Source: CAVXEH01 sp963805645 (lineage in GTDB: Bacteria; Chloroflexota; Limnocylindria; QHBO01). From it: a stretch of 64,000 nucleotides of DNA. This document shows positions 26,742 through 34,549 of the stretch, in pieces. The translations under genes were made by a program, and so were the position numbers. The stretch lies in contig CAWDVA010000007.1 in NCBI GenBank assembly GCA_963805645.1, forward strand, positions 124,001 through 188,000. The letters are read 5' to 3'. Each line of letters begins with the position of its first letter. Within the stretch, counting starts at the first letter, position 1. Below the pieces are notes generated by a model that saw only the letters and a program-made list of their open reading frames with translations, ran no database searches and was not told the DNA's origin.

Positions 26742-28176
26742 ACGAGAACGACCTCGAGGCCCTGCTGCGCGATCACTACCACGGGATCGACCCCACCATT
26801 GCCCCCGGGGACCTCGACCTCCGGATCGGCGAAGCGCTCGATCGGGGGATCAACCGCCAAGCCCTGTTCGGCAGGCTGCCGGTCCTCGCGGCGGCGCTTG
26901 CCGCGGTGGTCGTGGTCGCCGCGGTCCTGGCCCTCCGGCCGAGTGGACCGCCGGCGCCCGTGGGTACGTCACCCAGCCCCTCGTCGGCCGGTGCATCGGC
27001 CTCGCCTTCCGTGTCGCCATCCCAGTCGGGGTCACCAGTCGCACGCGCGCTGCCGAGCGGATCGGTACCCCCCATCTCGACCCAGACCTGGACCACGCTC
27101 GATCTGCAGCCCGTGGAGGGCGGCCCCGCACCCGGTTCCTGGGTCGTGGGCTGGTCGGGTGGCTACCTTGCGCTCTGGCAATCAGGGGATCCCCACTACA
27201 ACTCAATGGGCAACCTCGTTGGCGCGGGGCCCCTGTACGCCTGGGTCTCGCGCAACGGCCGAACCTGGACCCAACTTCCTGCGGACACATTCGGTGCGGG
27301 CGGTTCTCACCTTTGGCGCAGCCCCGGTGGCAGACGGTGTCATCGTCATCACCGAATCGCAAGATGGCCGTGCGACTGCCTGGCTTTCCAAGGACGGGAT
27401 CGCGTGGGAGTCGAGCCCCGCGCCGTCGTCAAGCTGACCGGGGGCCTCTACCCGTGGCCACCTTCCGAGGTCGAGGACAACGAGGTTGCCGGCGGTCGCG
27501 GAGGGGTCGTGGCACTGTCCTACAACTGCGTGGACATCGCGCCTTCAGTACCAGCCGCCTGTGACAACAACAACGTCATCGAGTTCAGTGCTGACGGAAA
27601 GGTGTGGCAGGACGTCACGCTGCCGGGCGATGGCGCCGAGGTCCAGGGCGTCGCGGCCTTCGGCACCGGTTTCGTCGCGGTCGGGATCGCGGCCCCAACG
27701 CAAACGCGAACCCGGTGGCGTGGTGGTCGGAGGATGGGCTGCACTGGGTGGCAGCGGCGCCCGTAACCAGACCTGGTGAAGGGTTCATCCATGTCCAGCC
27801 TGGCGCGGGCGGGCTGGTCGCCGAGGCATGGGGGGGTCCGTTTTCCAGCCTCGACTCGCTGTGGACCAGCGCCGACGGCCAGTCCTGGTCGCTCGGCGCG
27901 GAACCGCTCACCCCGCCGCAGACGGACGGCGGGTGGCTCGAGGGTGACGGCACGCGGCTGCTCTGGTATTCGGTCCCTGGAGCCGCCCCCACCGCGTACT
28001 TCACGTCGCTCGACGGCGTCTCCTGGACGAAGCTCGCCCTGACCGGCGACGTGCCGGCAGCCGTGACCGGCGACGGGTCGGCAACCCTCGACGGCAAGGC
28101 GACACCGTTCCTGATGCGCGACGGCATCCTGTTCATCGGAGACAACGGGACGTGGTTCGGGAGCGCGGCCGAGTGA
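26738..28176 (+). pseudogene. Frameshifted membrane-anchored Asp-box (BNR/sialidase-like) protein
   Basis: The gene starts M-N-E-N-D-L-E-A-L-L, with a short cytoplasmic part, one transmembrane helix (about 42-66), a Ser/Pro-rich linker, then at least six repeats of the pattern S-x-[DN]-G-x-x-W typical of Asp-box beta-propellers. The repeats sit in three different frames: frame changes are needed near 27298, 27425 and 27690 to read all of them. The reading resumes and ends at 28176. Either the gene is decayed or the consensus has indels. The anti-sigma-like topology and 4-nt overlap with the ECF gene suggest it normally controls or is controlled by that sigma factor. Confidence 0.65.
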
Positions 28177-28250
28177 CTGTGGGGAAGATTGACGCCCGTG
28201 AGCCGTCAGCGATCGGCTGGCACGAGCTTAGCGAAAGAGGGGAAGCGGAC

Positions 28251-29213
28251 ATGCACAGCCGAGTTCGAGTAGCCGTAGCCTGCCTCGTCATCACGTTGCT
28301 GCTGGTCGGTTGTGGTGGAGGTAGCGTTCCCACGACGACCCGGGCCCCGACGACCGCGACGCAGGCACAGACGCCATCGGCACCCGTCTCCGCGACGCCG
28401 GCTGCCTCACCCACGGTGGTCACGGGAAGCATCGACGTCGGTGGCGTGACCCGCGAGTACACCGTTGTGACTGCGCCCGATGTCTCGAACCGGGTGCAGT
28501 TGCCGCTTCTGCTGGTGCTGCACGGGGCCGAACAGACGATGTGGAACGCCGAGTCGTATGGCTTCGACGTGGCGGCGATGGATTCCGGCGCCGTGGTCGT
28601 CTACCCGCGGGGCGAGAAGGATCCCGATCGGCCGGGCCGGCAGGGATACATCTGGAACTCCGGCCAGACGGATACGGGCTTCGACGACGTCGCCTTCGTG
28701 GGTGCCCTCATCGACCGGATGGAGGCCGACTACCCGATCGACCCCAACCGGGCGTTCGTCATGGGCGCATCCAACGGCGGCCAGATGGCGTACCGCGCCG
28801 CCTGTGAGCTCGCCGATCGCATCGCGGCCGTCGGGGATATCAGCGGCACCCTGCTCGTCGACTGCCAGCCCAGCTCGCCGGTCTCGGTCATCGACCTCCG
28901 CGGCATGGCGGACACGATATACACTCCGCCGTCGGGCGGTGGAGAGGGCTGCCTGCCGCTGCTGTGCCCCCCGCTCGCCGACACCCAGGAAGCCTGGCGC
29001 AAGATCGACGGATGCACCGGCGATCCCACCATGATCAAAATCGCTCCCACTTCGGTCGAGACCGAGTGGACAGCATGCCAGGACGGAACCGCGGTCGCCT
29101 TCATCAGAGCCGCCAACGCCGACCATTTCATGGACGGCGTCGATTTCGACTTCGTGAGCGTGATCTGGGCGTTCCTCAAGGACCACGCCCGATCCGGCGG
29201 CAGCACCAACTAG
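28251..29213 (+). CDS. LpqC-like poly(3-hydroxybutyrate) depolymerase / esterase lipoprotein
   Basis: 320 residues. A lipoprotein signal (L-L-L-V-G-C-G-G near residue 20) is followed by a Thr/Ala-rich linker and an alpha/beta-hydrolase domain. The nucleophile elbow is M-G-A-S-N-G-G (GxSxG type); a downstream Asp and a late H-F-M-D could complete the triad. It belongs to the PHB-depolymerase/LpqC-type esterase group and is presumably anchored outside the membrane. Start ATG 28251 has GAGGGGAA about eight bases upstream. It follows the Asp-box protein gene by 74 nt in the same direction. Confidence 0.82.
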   Translation: MHSRVRVAVACLVITLLLVGCGGGSVPTTTRAPTTATQAQTPSAPVSATPAASPTVVTGSIDVGGVTREYTVVTAPDVSNRVQLPLLLVLHGAEQTMWNAESYGFDVAAMDSGAVVVYPRGEKDPDRPGRQGYIWNSGQTDTGFDDVAFVGALIDRMEADYPIDPNRAFVMGASNGGQMAYRAACELADRIAAVGDISGTLLVDCQPSSPVSVIDLRGMADTIYTPPSGGGEGCLPLLCPPLADTQEAWRKIDGCTGDPTMIKIAPTSVETEWTACQDGTAVAFIRAANADHFMDGVDFDFVSVIWAFLKDHARSGGSTN

Positions 29214-29259
29214 CCGACAGGACAAACAGGGAGATGGTCGGGACCGCGCACGAGCTGCT

Positions 29260-29566
29260 TCAGCTCATGTCGATGGGCACCCGGCTGTTCACTCCGTCTT
29301 CGATCAACGGCAGGTAGAACTGCTTGGCGTCGATTCGATGGCACTCATAGGGTGGCATCGGCAACTTCCATCGCTTGATAGCGTCGGCAACCACCGGGCG
29401 GGAAGTCGGGCCCAGGGACCGGTACGTCGGTCGCCTCCAGCTGGATTGCCGCCAGGGCGAACGAGGCCTGGCCGGAGTACTCCTGCTGGGCTTCGAAGAT
29501 CGTGACGGCGACCTCTGGGTTCGCGGCGACGTTGTGCGCGCGTCGAGCAAGCTGGCTGGCGGCTTA
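29260..29566 (-). pseudogene. Decayed PPOX-like (split-barrel flavin) protein fragment
   Basis: On the minus strand, one frame reads A-H-N-V-A-A-N-P-E-V-A-V-T-I-F and continues through F-A-L-A-A-I-Q-L-E-A, then breaks near 29400. A second frame continues with C-H-R-I-D-A-K-Q-F-Y-L-P and ends V-P-I-D-M-S before a stop at 29260. Together they resemble the C-terminal part of a pyridoxamine-5'-phosphate-oxidase-like protein. The N-terminus is missing (an in-frame stop lies at 29564-29566). I call it a remnant with moderate certainty. Confidence 0.4.
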
Positions 29567-29586
29567 CCGCGCTGCCTCCGTCGATG

Positions 29587-30363
29587 CTAGGGCGCATCGT
29601 CGCGGCCTGTATCCGCGCCGGTCCCCGGGAAGGAGTCGAGCCACATGTGGCCCGTCACCATTCGGACGTCGGAATGCGCCGCCTGAAACTGGCGCAGGGC
29701 AGGCTCGTGCGGTCCGAGGACGAGCCGCGTGAACCACTCGGGGGCCACCGGGTCCAGATTCAGGGTCGCCGCGTCACCCACGTGGAGCAGCCACCCATCG
29801 TCCGCGGCGACGGCGACGGCACAGTGGCCACGGGTGTGCCCGAACATCGGCACCAGCCATGTCTCCGGCTCGAAGGGGAGGCGGATGGCGGGCAGCCCCT
29901 GCCACGACTCGCCGGTCTCCTCGTGCGCCACGAAGCGCGGTCCGTGTGCGACATGGCGTCGCACGTAGCCGACATCGGTCCATCGCCTGCGACGCCCGAA
30001 GAACGCCTCGAGCTCGCGTCGGTGGACATGGACCAATGCTTCGGGAAAGTCAGGCAAGCCACCGCAATGGTCGAAGTGCATGTGGGTCAGGACGATGTGT
30101 CGTACGTCGGTCGGCGCGTACCCCAGCCGCACAATTTGCCGGACCGCGGCCTGCTCCGGGTCGAGGGGCACGTGCGTCAGCACGCGGAACGCGTTGAGGA
30201 TGGCGGGACTCCGCACGTAGTCCTGACTCCCGATTCCTGTGTCCACCAGCACCAGTCCGTCACGCGCCTCGACGAGAAGGCACAGCGCCCCGGTGTGCCA
30301 CTCCCTGGGGACTCGTGCACTACAGGTGAAGCAGTTGAGGCGATGGACTGCTATGGCGGACAC
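29587..30363 (-). CDS. MBL-fold metallo-hydrolase (lactonase-like)
   Basis: 258 residues. The zinc site motif T-H-M-H-F-D-H-C-G-G is clear, with the third His in G-H-T-R-G-H and an Asp in H-V-G-D-A-A. Length and the L-V-D-T-G-I-G segment are like the N-acyl-homoserine lactonase (AiiA/AttM) branch of the superfamily, but many MBL hydrolases share this pattern, so the substrate is open. The start is GTG at 30363 (M-S-A-I-A-V-H-R) with no strong ribosome site. It ends just inside the PPOX-like remnant's upstream side. Confidence 0.8.
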   Translation of the reverse strand: MSAIAVHRLNCFTCSARVPREWHTGALCLLVEARDGLVLVDTGIGSQDYVRSPAILNAFRVLTHVPLDPEQAAVRQIVRLGYAPTDVRHIVLTHMHFDHCGGLPDFPEALVHVHRRELEAFFGRRRRWTDVGYVRRHVAHGPRFVAHEETGESWQGLPAIRLPFEPETWLVPMFGHTRGHCAVAVAADDGWLLHVGDAATLNLDPVAPEWFTRLVLGPHEPALRQFQAAHSDVRMVTGHMWLDSFPGTGADTGRDDAP

Positions 30364-30555
30364 CCGGACGTACGGTCGATGCGACGATTATCCGCGTACG
30401 GCGCTGTGACAGCCGGTCGCTGCACCGATTTCCGGCACTTATCGCGGGCGAGAGGATTCGACCCGTCGAGTACCAGATGCCACATCGTCGTCCGACCCGC
30501 GGTCTTTGCGACGTTCGCAGCATGACAAGGCTCCGCCGAGCTCAGCGGTCCTCCA

Positions 30556-31773
30556 TCAGTCTCGCTCCGCGCGCCAGAGCGGAAACGGATCGACGACACC
30601 CTTCAGTTGCACCGGCGGCAGCTGAGTGAGGGTGATGCCGTCGCCTATCTCGGCGACCATCGTGGCGCTGACCAGGATCTCCCCCGCCCTCGCCTGCCCG
30701 GCGATCCGCGAGGCCAGGTTGACCGTCCTCCCGAAGACATCCCCGTCACGCTCGATGACCGGGCCGGCGTTGACCCCGGCGTGCGCGGGCGGCAGGCCGG
30801 CGGCTGGCAGCGACTCCACCAGGGTCAGGGCCGTATCCAGCACGTCGCCAGCGTGTCGGCTGTAAAGGAGGACTCCGTCCCCGAGCAGCTTGACGATGCG
30901 GGCCCCGCTCGTGGCGGCAGCGCGCTCGGCCTCGTCGACAAGTCCGGCGGCCAAGCGGGTCCCCTCGACGTCGCCGCGTTCCTCAATATGGCGCGTAAAG
31001 CCGGATAGATCGACGAAGGCGATGCCCGGAACGTGGTGCGGCTCGGCCGACAGGAGCCCGTTCATGGCAAGCAGTGCTTCGAGACTGGTGGCCCAGTTGG
31101 CAAAGGCCGCTGACCACCCATGGCGCTGCGCCACGGCGAATGCCGTCTTGAACACCGCTTCGAAGTAGGGGCGCGTTCGCTCCGCATCAGCTCGCGTGCG
31201 GAACACGGGCTGACCCGCCGCCACGGTAGGTTGCAGGATGTATTCGTGGATAAGGCTCACGAAGCCATAGGCCAGGCGTTGGGTCGAGTCCCCGATCAGT
31301 CGGGCGCCGCGGATCGCCATCTCGGGCTGATCGGCGTACTTGGCAATCGCCACCATCTGCCGAAGGAATGCCTCCTCGTCGACAGGGATCGGGGTCTCCG
31401 TCGCCCGCGACGGGAGTCCCAATGCCATTTGCAGGCGCCCAAGGAGCTGTGGCTCGACGCCGAGCTCGGCAGCAAGCGCTGCCTGTGTCTGGGACGTGAC
31501 CGACGCGGGGGCCACGAAGAACTCGGCCGCCTCCAGGACGATAATGCCGGCGGCGATACCCGCGCGGAACTGCTCCATCGTGACGCCGGCGTCGTGCAGT
31601 AGCGTCCAGAGCCGGACGCGATGAATGTCGCTTGACGCGTGACCCTCGCTGGCGTCGGGCTGGAGGACCCCGGCCGCGCTAAGCTCCTCGACGACCGATA
31701 GGTCAACCTCCGCCGCGCGGGCCAGATTGCGCGCAGACAGACGATCCAGACCTGCCGCGTCACCCTCGTCCAT
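30556..31773 (-). CDS. Class III adenylate/guanylate cyclase with N-terminal helical sensor
   Basis: 405 residues. The N-terminal part (about 10-80) looks like a helix-turn-helix/MerR-like or regulatory helical domain (A-R-A-A-E-V-D-L then V-L-Q-P), and a middle helical region follows. The C-terminal cyclase domain (about 235-400) has F-V-D-L-S-G-F-T, K-L-L-G-D-G and F-G-R-T-V-N-L-A-S-R, with both Asp, Asn and Arg present, so it should be catalytically competent. Start ATG 31773 was chosen over a TTG at 31809; no clear ribosome site. Its 5' end lies about 130 bp from the insertion sequence. Confidence 0.86.
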   Translation of the reverse strand: MDEGDAAGLDRLSARNLARAAEVDLSVVEELSAAGVLQPDASEGHASSDIHRVRLWTLLHDAGVTMEQFRAGIAAGIIVLEAAEFFVAPASVTSQTQAALAAELGVEPQLLGRLQMALGLPSRATETPIPVDEEAFLRQMVAIAKYADQPEMAIRGARLIGDSTQRLAYGFVSLIHEYILQPTVAAGQPVFRTRADAERTRPYFEAVFKTAFAVAQRHGWSAAFANWATSLEALLAMNGLLSAEPHHVPGIAFVDLSGFTRHIEERGDVEGTRLAAGLVDEAERAAATSGARIVKLLGDGVLLYSRHAGDVLDTALTLVESLPAAGLPPAHAGVNAGPVIERDGDVFGRTVNLASRIAGQARAGEILVSATMVAEIGDGITLTQLPPVQLKGVVDPFPLWRAERD

Positions 31774-31891
31774 CGCGGAATGATGAGGCGCATCCCTCGG
31801 CGGGGTCAACGAGGCGCGATCGTTGGCACGTCCCGTCGGGCCTGCCTCGGCTGTCTGTCATCGTGGCCGGGAGAATCCTGCGGGGCCCTCT

Positions 31892-31901
31892 ACCTCCAGT
31901 T
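31892..31901 (+). repeat. Left target-site duplication of the insertion sequence
   Basis: ACCTCCAGTT directly flanks the left terminal repeat and recurs at 33693-33702. Because the neighbouring bases also match, the direct repeat can be read as up to 13 bp (CTACCTCCAGTTA), so the true duplication length is 8-13. Confidence 0.8.
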
Positions 31902-31923
31902 AGCTGCGGACTTTTCGACTGAT
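31902..31923 (+). repeat. Left terminal inverted repeat of the insertion sequence
   Basis: AGCTGCGGACTTTTCGACTG followed by AT. It matches the reverse complement of 33671-33692 at 21 of 22 positions (mismatch at the 12th base). Confidence 0.85.
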
Positions 31924-32011
31924 GAAGCACCTGTGCCGGCAGATCTGCGTGGCACTTGCGTCGGTCGCGGATCCGAACCATCGTGTTGGCAGCAACAGCC
32001 GGAGGGAGCTG

Positions 32012-32389
32012 ATGTTGCGATCAGAGCGTTGGCCGAGTTGGGGTATTGGACTCCTGTTCGGCGCTGCAGCTGGCTTCATGATCATCGTGAGCGGCACACC
32101 GGGCCTGGCACTGAGCCTGGCGTTCCTTGCCCTCGCTTTCGTCGCGGCGCGAAGTGTGGCGTTCCTATCGGGCGCTTTCCTTGGCGTCGGTGGCCTGTGG
32201 TTCGCGCTGACCGTCCGGGCGCAGCTCGCCTGCGACGCCTTCGACCGTGGTTCCAACCAGGGTTGCCAGGGGTTCGGCGTCGATCAGTTCCTCGTCGTGA
32301 GCGCCGTCGTCTTCGGGATCGGACTGTTGCTGGGCGTGATCGCCTGGCGTCGGCGTGCCGGTCAGTTCAGTAGCCAGGCCGGGTCGTAG
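32012..32389 (+). CDS. Passenger four-helix membrane protein inside the insertion sequence
   Basis: 125 residues with about four hydrophobic helices (for example G-L-L-F-G-A-A-A-G-F-M and L-V-V-S-A-V-V-F-G-I-G-L-L) separated by short loops; function not recognised. Start ATG 32012 has GGAGG about nine bases upstream. It lies wholly inside the element bounded by the inverted repeats and its 3' end overlaps the convergent transposase 3' end by 28 bp. Composition looks like a normal membrane protein, so it is likely a real carried gene rather than a shadow. Confidence 0.6.
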   Translation: MLRSERWPSWGIGLLFGAAAGFMIIVSGTPGLALSLAFLALAFVAARSVAFLSGAFLGVGGLWFALTVRAQLACDAFDRGSNQGCQGFGVDQFLVVSAVVFGIGLLLGVIAWRRRAGQFSSQAGS

Positions 32390-33607
32390 AACTGGCGGTC
32401 CAGTGAGCGCCGCGCCGCCACACGCGGGCGGCTGACCTCTTGGCGCAGGACGCCCTCGAGCGTCTCCTGGCGATCCTGCCGGTTCCAGCGCAGGGCCATC
32501 AGCCCCAGCCGCACGTCGAGCCTCCGCAGGTTGCTGACGCGGCCGCGCCCGATGCGGAAGTGGTACTCGATCTGGGTCAGGAAGCCGTCGAGATCGCCGG
32601 TGCTGGTCGGCGGCGCGGCTGCCAGTCGCTCCTCGACCTCGTCGCCCTTGCTGGCCAGCCACTTCTTCACCGGATCCGGCCCGCTCTGCTCGGCCTGCGC
32701 TCGCCAGGCCCGGAACGTGGTCAGGTCGCTGAAGGCGGTCTGCGCCTCGGCGGCCAGCTGATGTGTGGTGGGATACCAGCGCGCCCGCACGAACTTCTGG
32801 AGCACCTTGTTGCGGTAGTGGAGGGTGGAGAGGAGGTGCCGGGGACGCTGGCCGGGCGGCCACACCGCCTTGATGGCGTAGCTGATCTGGGGATCGGGAT
32901 CGCTGATGATGAGGCGCGGCGTGCCCGGCAGGCTGCGGAAGAAGTCGGCCCAGTCGCCCTTGTGGTCGGCGGGCATAGACGCGGACATGGACGATCTTCA
33001 GCGCCCGCTGCTGGCGACCGTGGCCGCTCGGGCGGCGGATGCCGGCGGCCAGGACCGCGAAGGCCGGCACGCCGTTGGGCTTGGGCTGGCCGGCCTTGGG
33101 GTGGCCGGGCAGGTAGCAGCTCTTGGTCATGAACGGCTGGGCATCCACGACCAGGACCGACGGCCAGCGACGCGGCAGCATCCGGCGACAGACCAGTGAG
33201 CCGTAGCGCAGGACCCAGTCAGCAGCGACACGGCAGTCCTCGGTGAGCGTGCGCTGCTGGACTCGGTGGTGGCCGGTCAGCTTGGCGCGGCGCTGCTCCT
33301 GGTCGTCGCGGTCCTGGCGGGCGGCCAGCGAGGCCATGCGCAGGCTGTCGCCGCGGCCCAGGTTGCGCAGGAAGGCGGCGATGATGGGCACGTTGTAGAG
33401 CGCGTGGCGGAACACCGGGAAGCCGCCGTCCCACTCGCGGGAACAGGTGAGGCAGGTGCCGATCAGATCGGTGGTCAGCGGCTCGGTGAAGTGGTGTGAT
33501 GCGCCCGATGGCGGCTCACAGCGGTAGCGCTGCCGCCGCCCGGCGGCTCGGCGTCCGTTGCGGACGACGTGCGAGTGCTGGTGTTCCGGGCATCTGACCC
33601 ACGCCAT
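32362..33607 (-). pseudogene. Frameshifted DDE-type transposase
   Basis: The gene starts M-A-W-V-R-C-P with a zinc-ribbon front (Cys/His pairs plus C-L-T-C-S-R-E-W) and encodes V-V-D-A-Q-P-F (first catalytic Asp). Near 32970-32990 the reading must shift by +1 to continue as D-H-K-G-D-W-A-D-F-F and then I-S-D-P-D-P-Q-I (second Asp), Q-I-E-Y-H-F (candidate Glu) and R-V-S-N-L-R-R-L-D-V-R-L, ending at 32362. The full protein would be about 414 residues. The shift could be a mutation, a sequencing error or programmed frameshifting. Its start lies 64 bp inside the right inverted repeat. Confidence 0.75.
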
Positions 33608-33670
33608 GCTGCGAGCGTGCCCAACGAACGCGACAGGTTGAATGGCGCGATGGTCCTACACCCTCATCCG

Positions 33671-33692
33671 ATCAGTCGAAGAGTCCGCAGCT
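33671..33692 (-). repeat. Right terminal inverted repeat of the insertion sequence
   Basis: The reverse complement of 33671-33692 pairs with 31902-31923 at 21 of 22 positions and is followed outward by the second copy of the direct repeat. Confidence 0.85.
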
Positions 33693-33702
33693 ACCTCCAG
33701 TT
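33693..33702 (+). repeat. Right target-site duplication of the insertion sequence
   Basis: Second copy of ACCTCCAGTT, identical to 31892-31901 and immediately outside the right inverted repeat. Confidence 0.8.
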
Positions 33703-33792
33703 ACGGATGGGCTCACCTGCTCGCGGTGTACCCGCGCGACCGGAGTGGTTAGCTGCTCGGCATGCACGCCAGGAGGCAGGGGCTGTTGGCAA

Positions 33793-33869
33793 TGGTCGGG
33801 GCGAAAGGATTCGAACCTTCGACCTCCTGAACCCCATTCAGGTGCGCTACCAGACTGCGCTACGCCCCG
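33793..33869 (-). tRNA. tRNA-Pro (anticodon GGG), CCA encoded
   Basis: 77 nt including an encoded 3' CCA. Acceptor stem CGGGGCG pairs with CGCCCCG; discriminator A. The anticodon stem CCTGA/TCAGG closes a seven-base loop ATGGGGT, giving anticodon GGG, which decodes CCC and CCU. The T-arm has GGTTCGAATCC and the D-arm AGCGCAG with GGTAGCGC. It stands alone, about 90 bp from the insertion sequence's right target repeat. Confidence 0.97.
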
Positions 33870-33924
33870 ACCGATGTCGCGATCGGCAGTGTACGACAGC
33901 CCGCGCTGGCGCGCCTCCGCCTGG

Positions 33925-34452
33925 TCACCCGCTGGCGCGTCCGATCTCCGCCTTCTCCTTGTCCTGCACGTCCATCCAGTAGACGGTGATCTCCTGCTCG
34001 GTGAACGCCGAGGGCGGCCCACCGGCCGGCACGAACCAGGCGGTGATGCGGAAGTCGGCGTAGCCCTGGACGCCCACCGGCCACCAGATCACCGGCTGCT
34101 CTTCGTGGAAGGAGACCGGACCTCCCGGATCCGATGCCGCCGCTGGGACCGGGATCTCGTAGAAGACATCGTCCTCTTCCGCGGCGGCCGTCTCGCGCGC
34201 GGCTTGCATGCCACTCGCGTCGGGTGCGTAGTGCTCCGGGCGCATGCGCGGGCGTGGACGCCGATGGATCACGAAGGCCACCGTCCCCGCCTCCCGGGCG
34301 GGCTCCCCGGCGCCATCCAGCAGGGCGAAGCGCACGTCGAAGCCCCGCGCCTGCCACCACGCGTAGCGTTCCACCCGACCCGCACCCGGCCTCCTGGCGT
34401 GCCCACCGGCGAGCTCAAAGCCGATGTCCCCGAATGCGACGACCCTGGTCAT
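33925..34452 (-). CDS. Conserved-looking hypothetical protein
   Basis: About 175 residues, family not recognised. It is rich in aromatic and acidic residues in its second half, with E-E-Q-P-V-I-W-W-P-V-G and F-R-I-T-A-W-F-V-P-A-G, and has no transmembrane segment or signal peptide. The ATG at 34452 is favoured over one at 34458 because GGAGG lies nine bases upstream of it. It sits between tRNA-Pro and queG, with no functional hint. Confidence 0.6.
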   Translation of the reverse strand: MTRVVAFGDIGFELAGGHARRPGAGRVERYAWWQARGFDVRFALLDGAGEPAREAGTVAFVIHRRPRPRMRPEHYAPDASGMQAARETAAAEEDDVFYEIPVPAAASDPGGPVSFHEEQPVIWWPVGVQGYADFRITAWFVPAGGPPSAFTEQEITVYWMDVQDKEKAEIGRASG

Positions 34453-34549
34453 GGTCATTGACCTCCACCCCTGGGTCCGGCGACCGCGCGTCGCAAGTCC
34501 CCACCAGCGTCAGTGTACGTCGCCCTTCGGGGGCGGGAGGCGCCGGCCC

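Larger units (their letters stand above)
31902..33692. mobile_element. 1.79-kb insertion sequence with transposase and passenger gene
   Basis: The element is bounded by 22-bp terminal inverted repeats (31902-31923 and 33671-33692) with one mismatch, and by a direct repeat of the target. It holds a frameshifted transposase on the minus strand (32362-33607) and a small membrane-protein gene on the plus strand (32012-32389). Family assignment is uncertain; the N-terminal zinc ribbon, DDE-type acidic residues and length are compatible with the ISL3/IS256-like groups. It lies between a cyclase gene and tRNA-Pro. Confidence 0.8.

Noticed and set aside
30440..30490. On the minus strand a stretch like G-G-G-T-C-G-A-A-T-C-C followed by CGCCCGC resembles a tRNA 3' half
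   Set aside because: The T-stem does not pair properly and no 5' half exists nearby, so it is not a tRNA and only weakly a relic.
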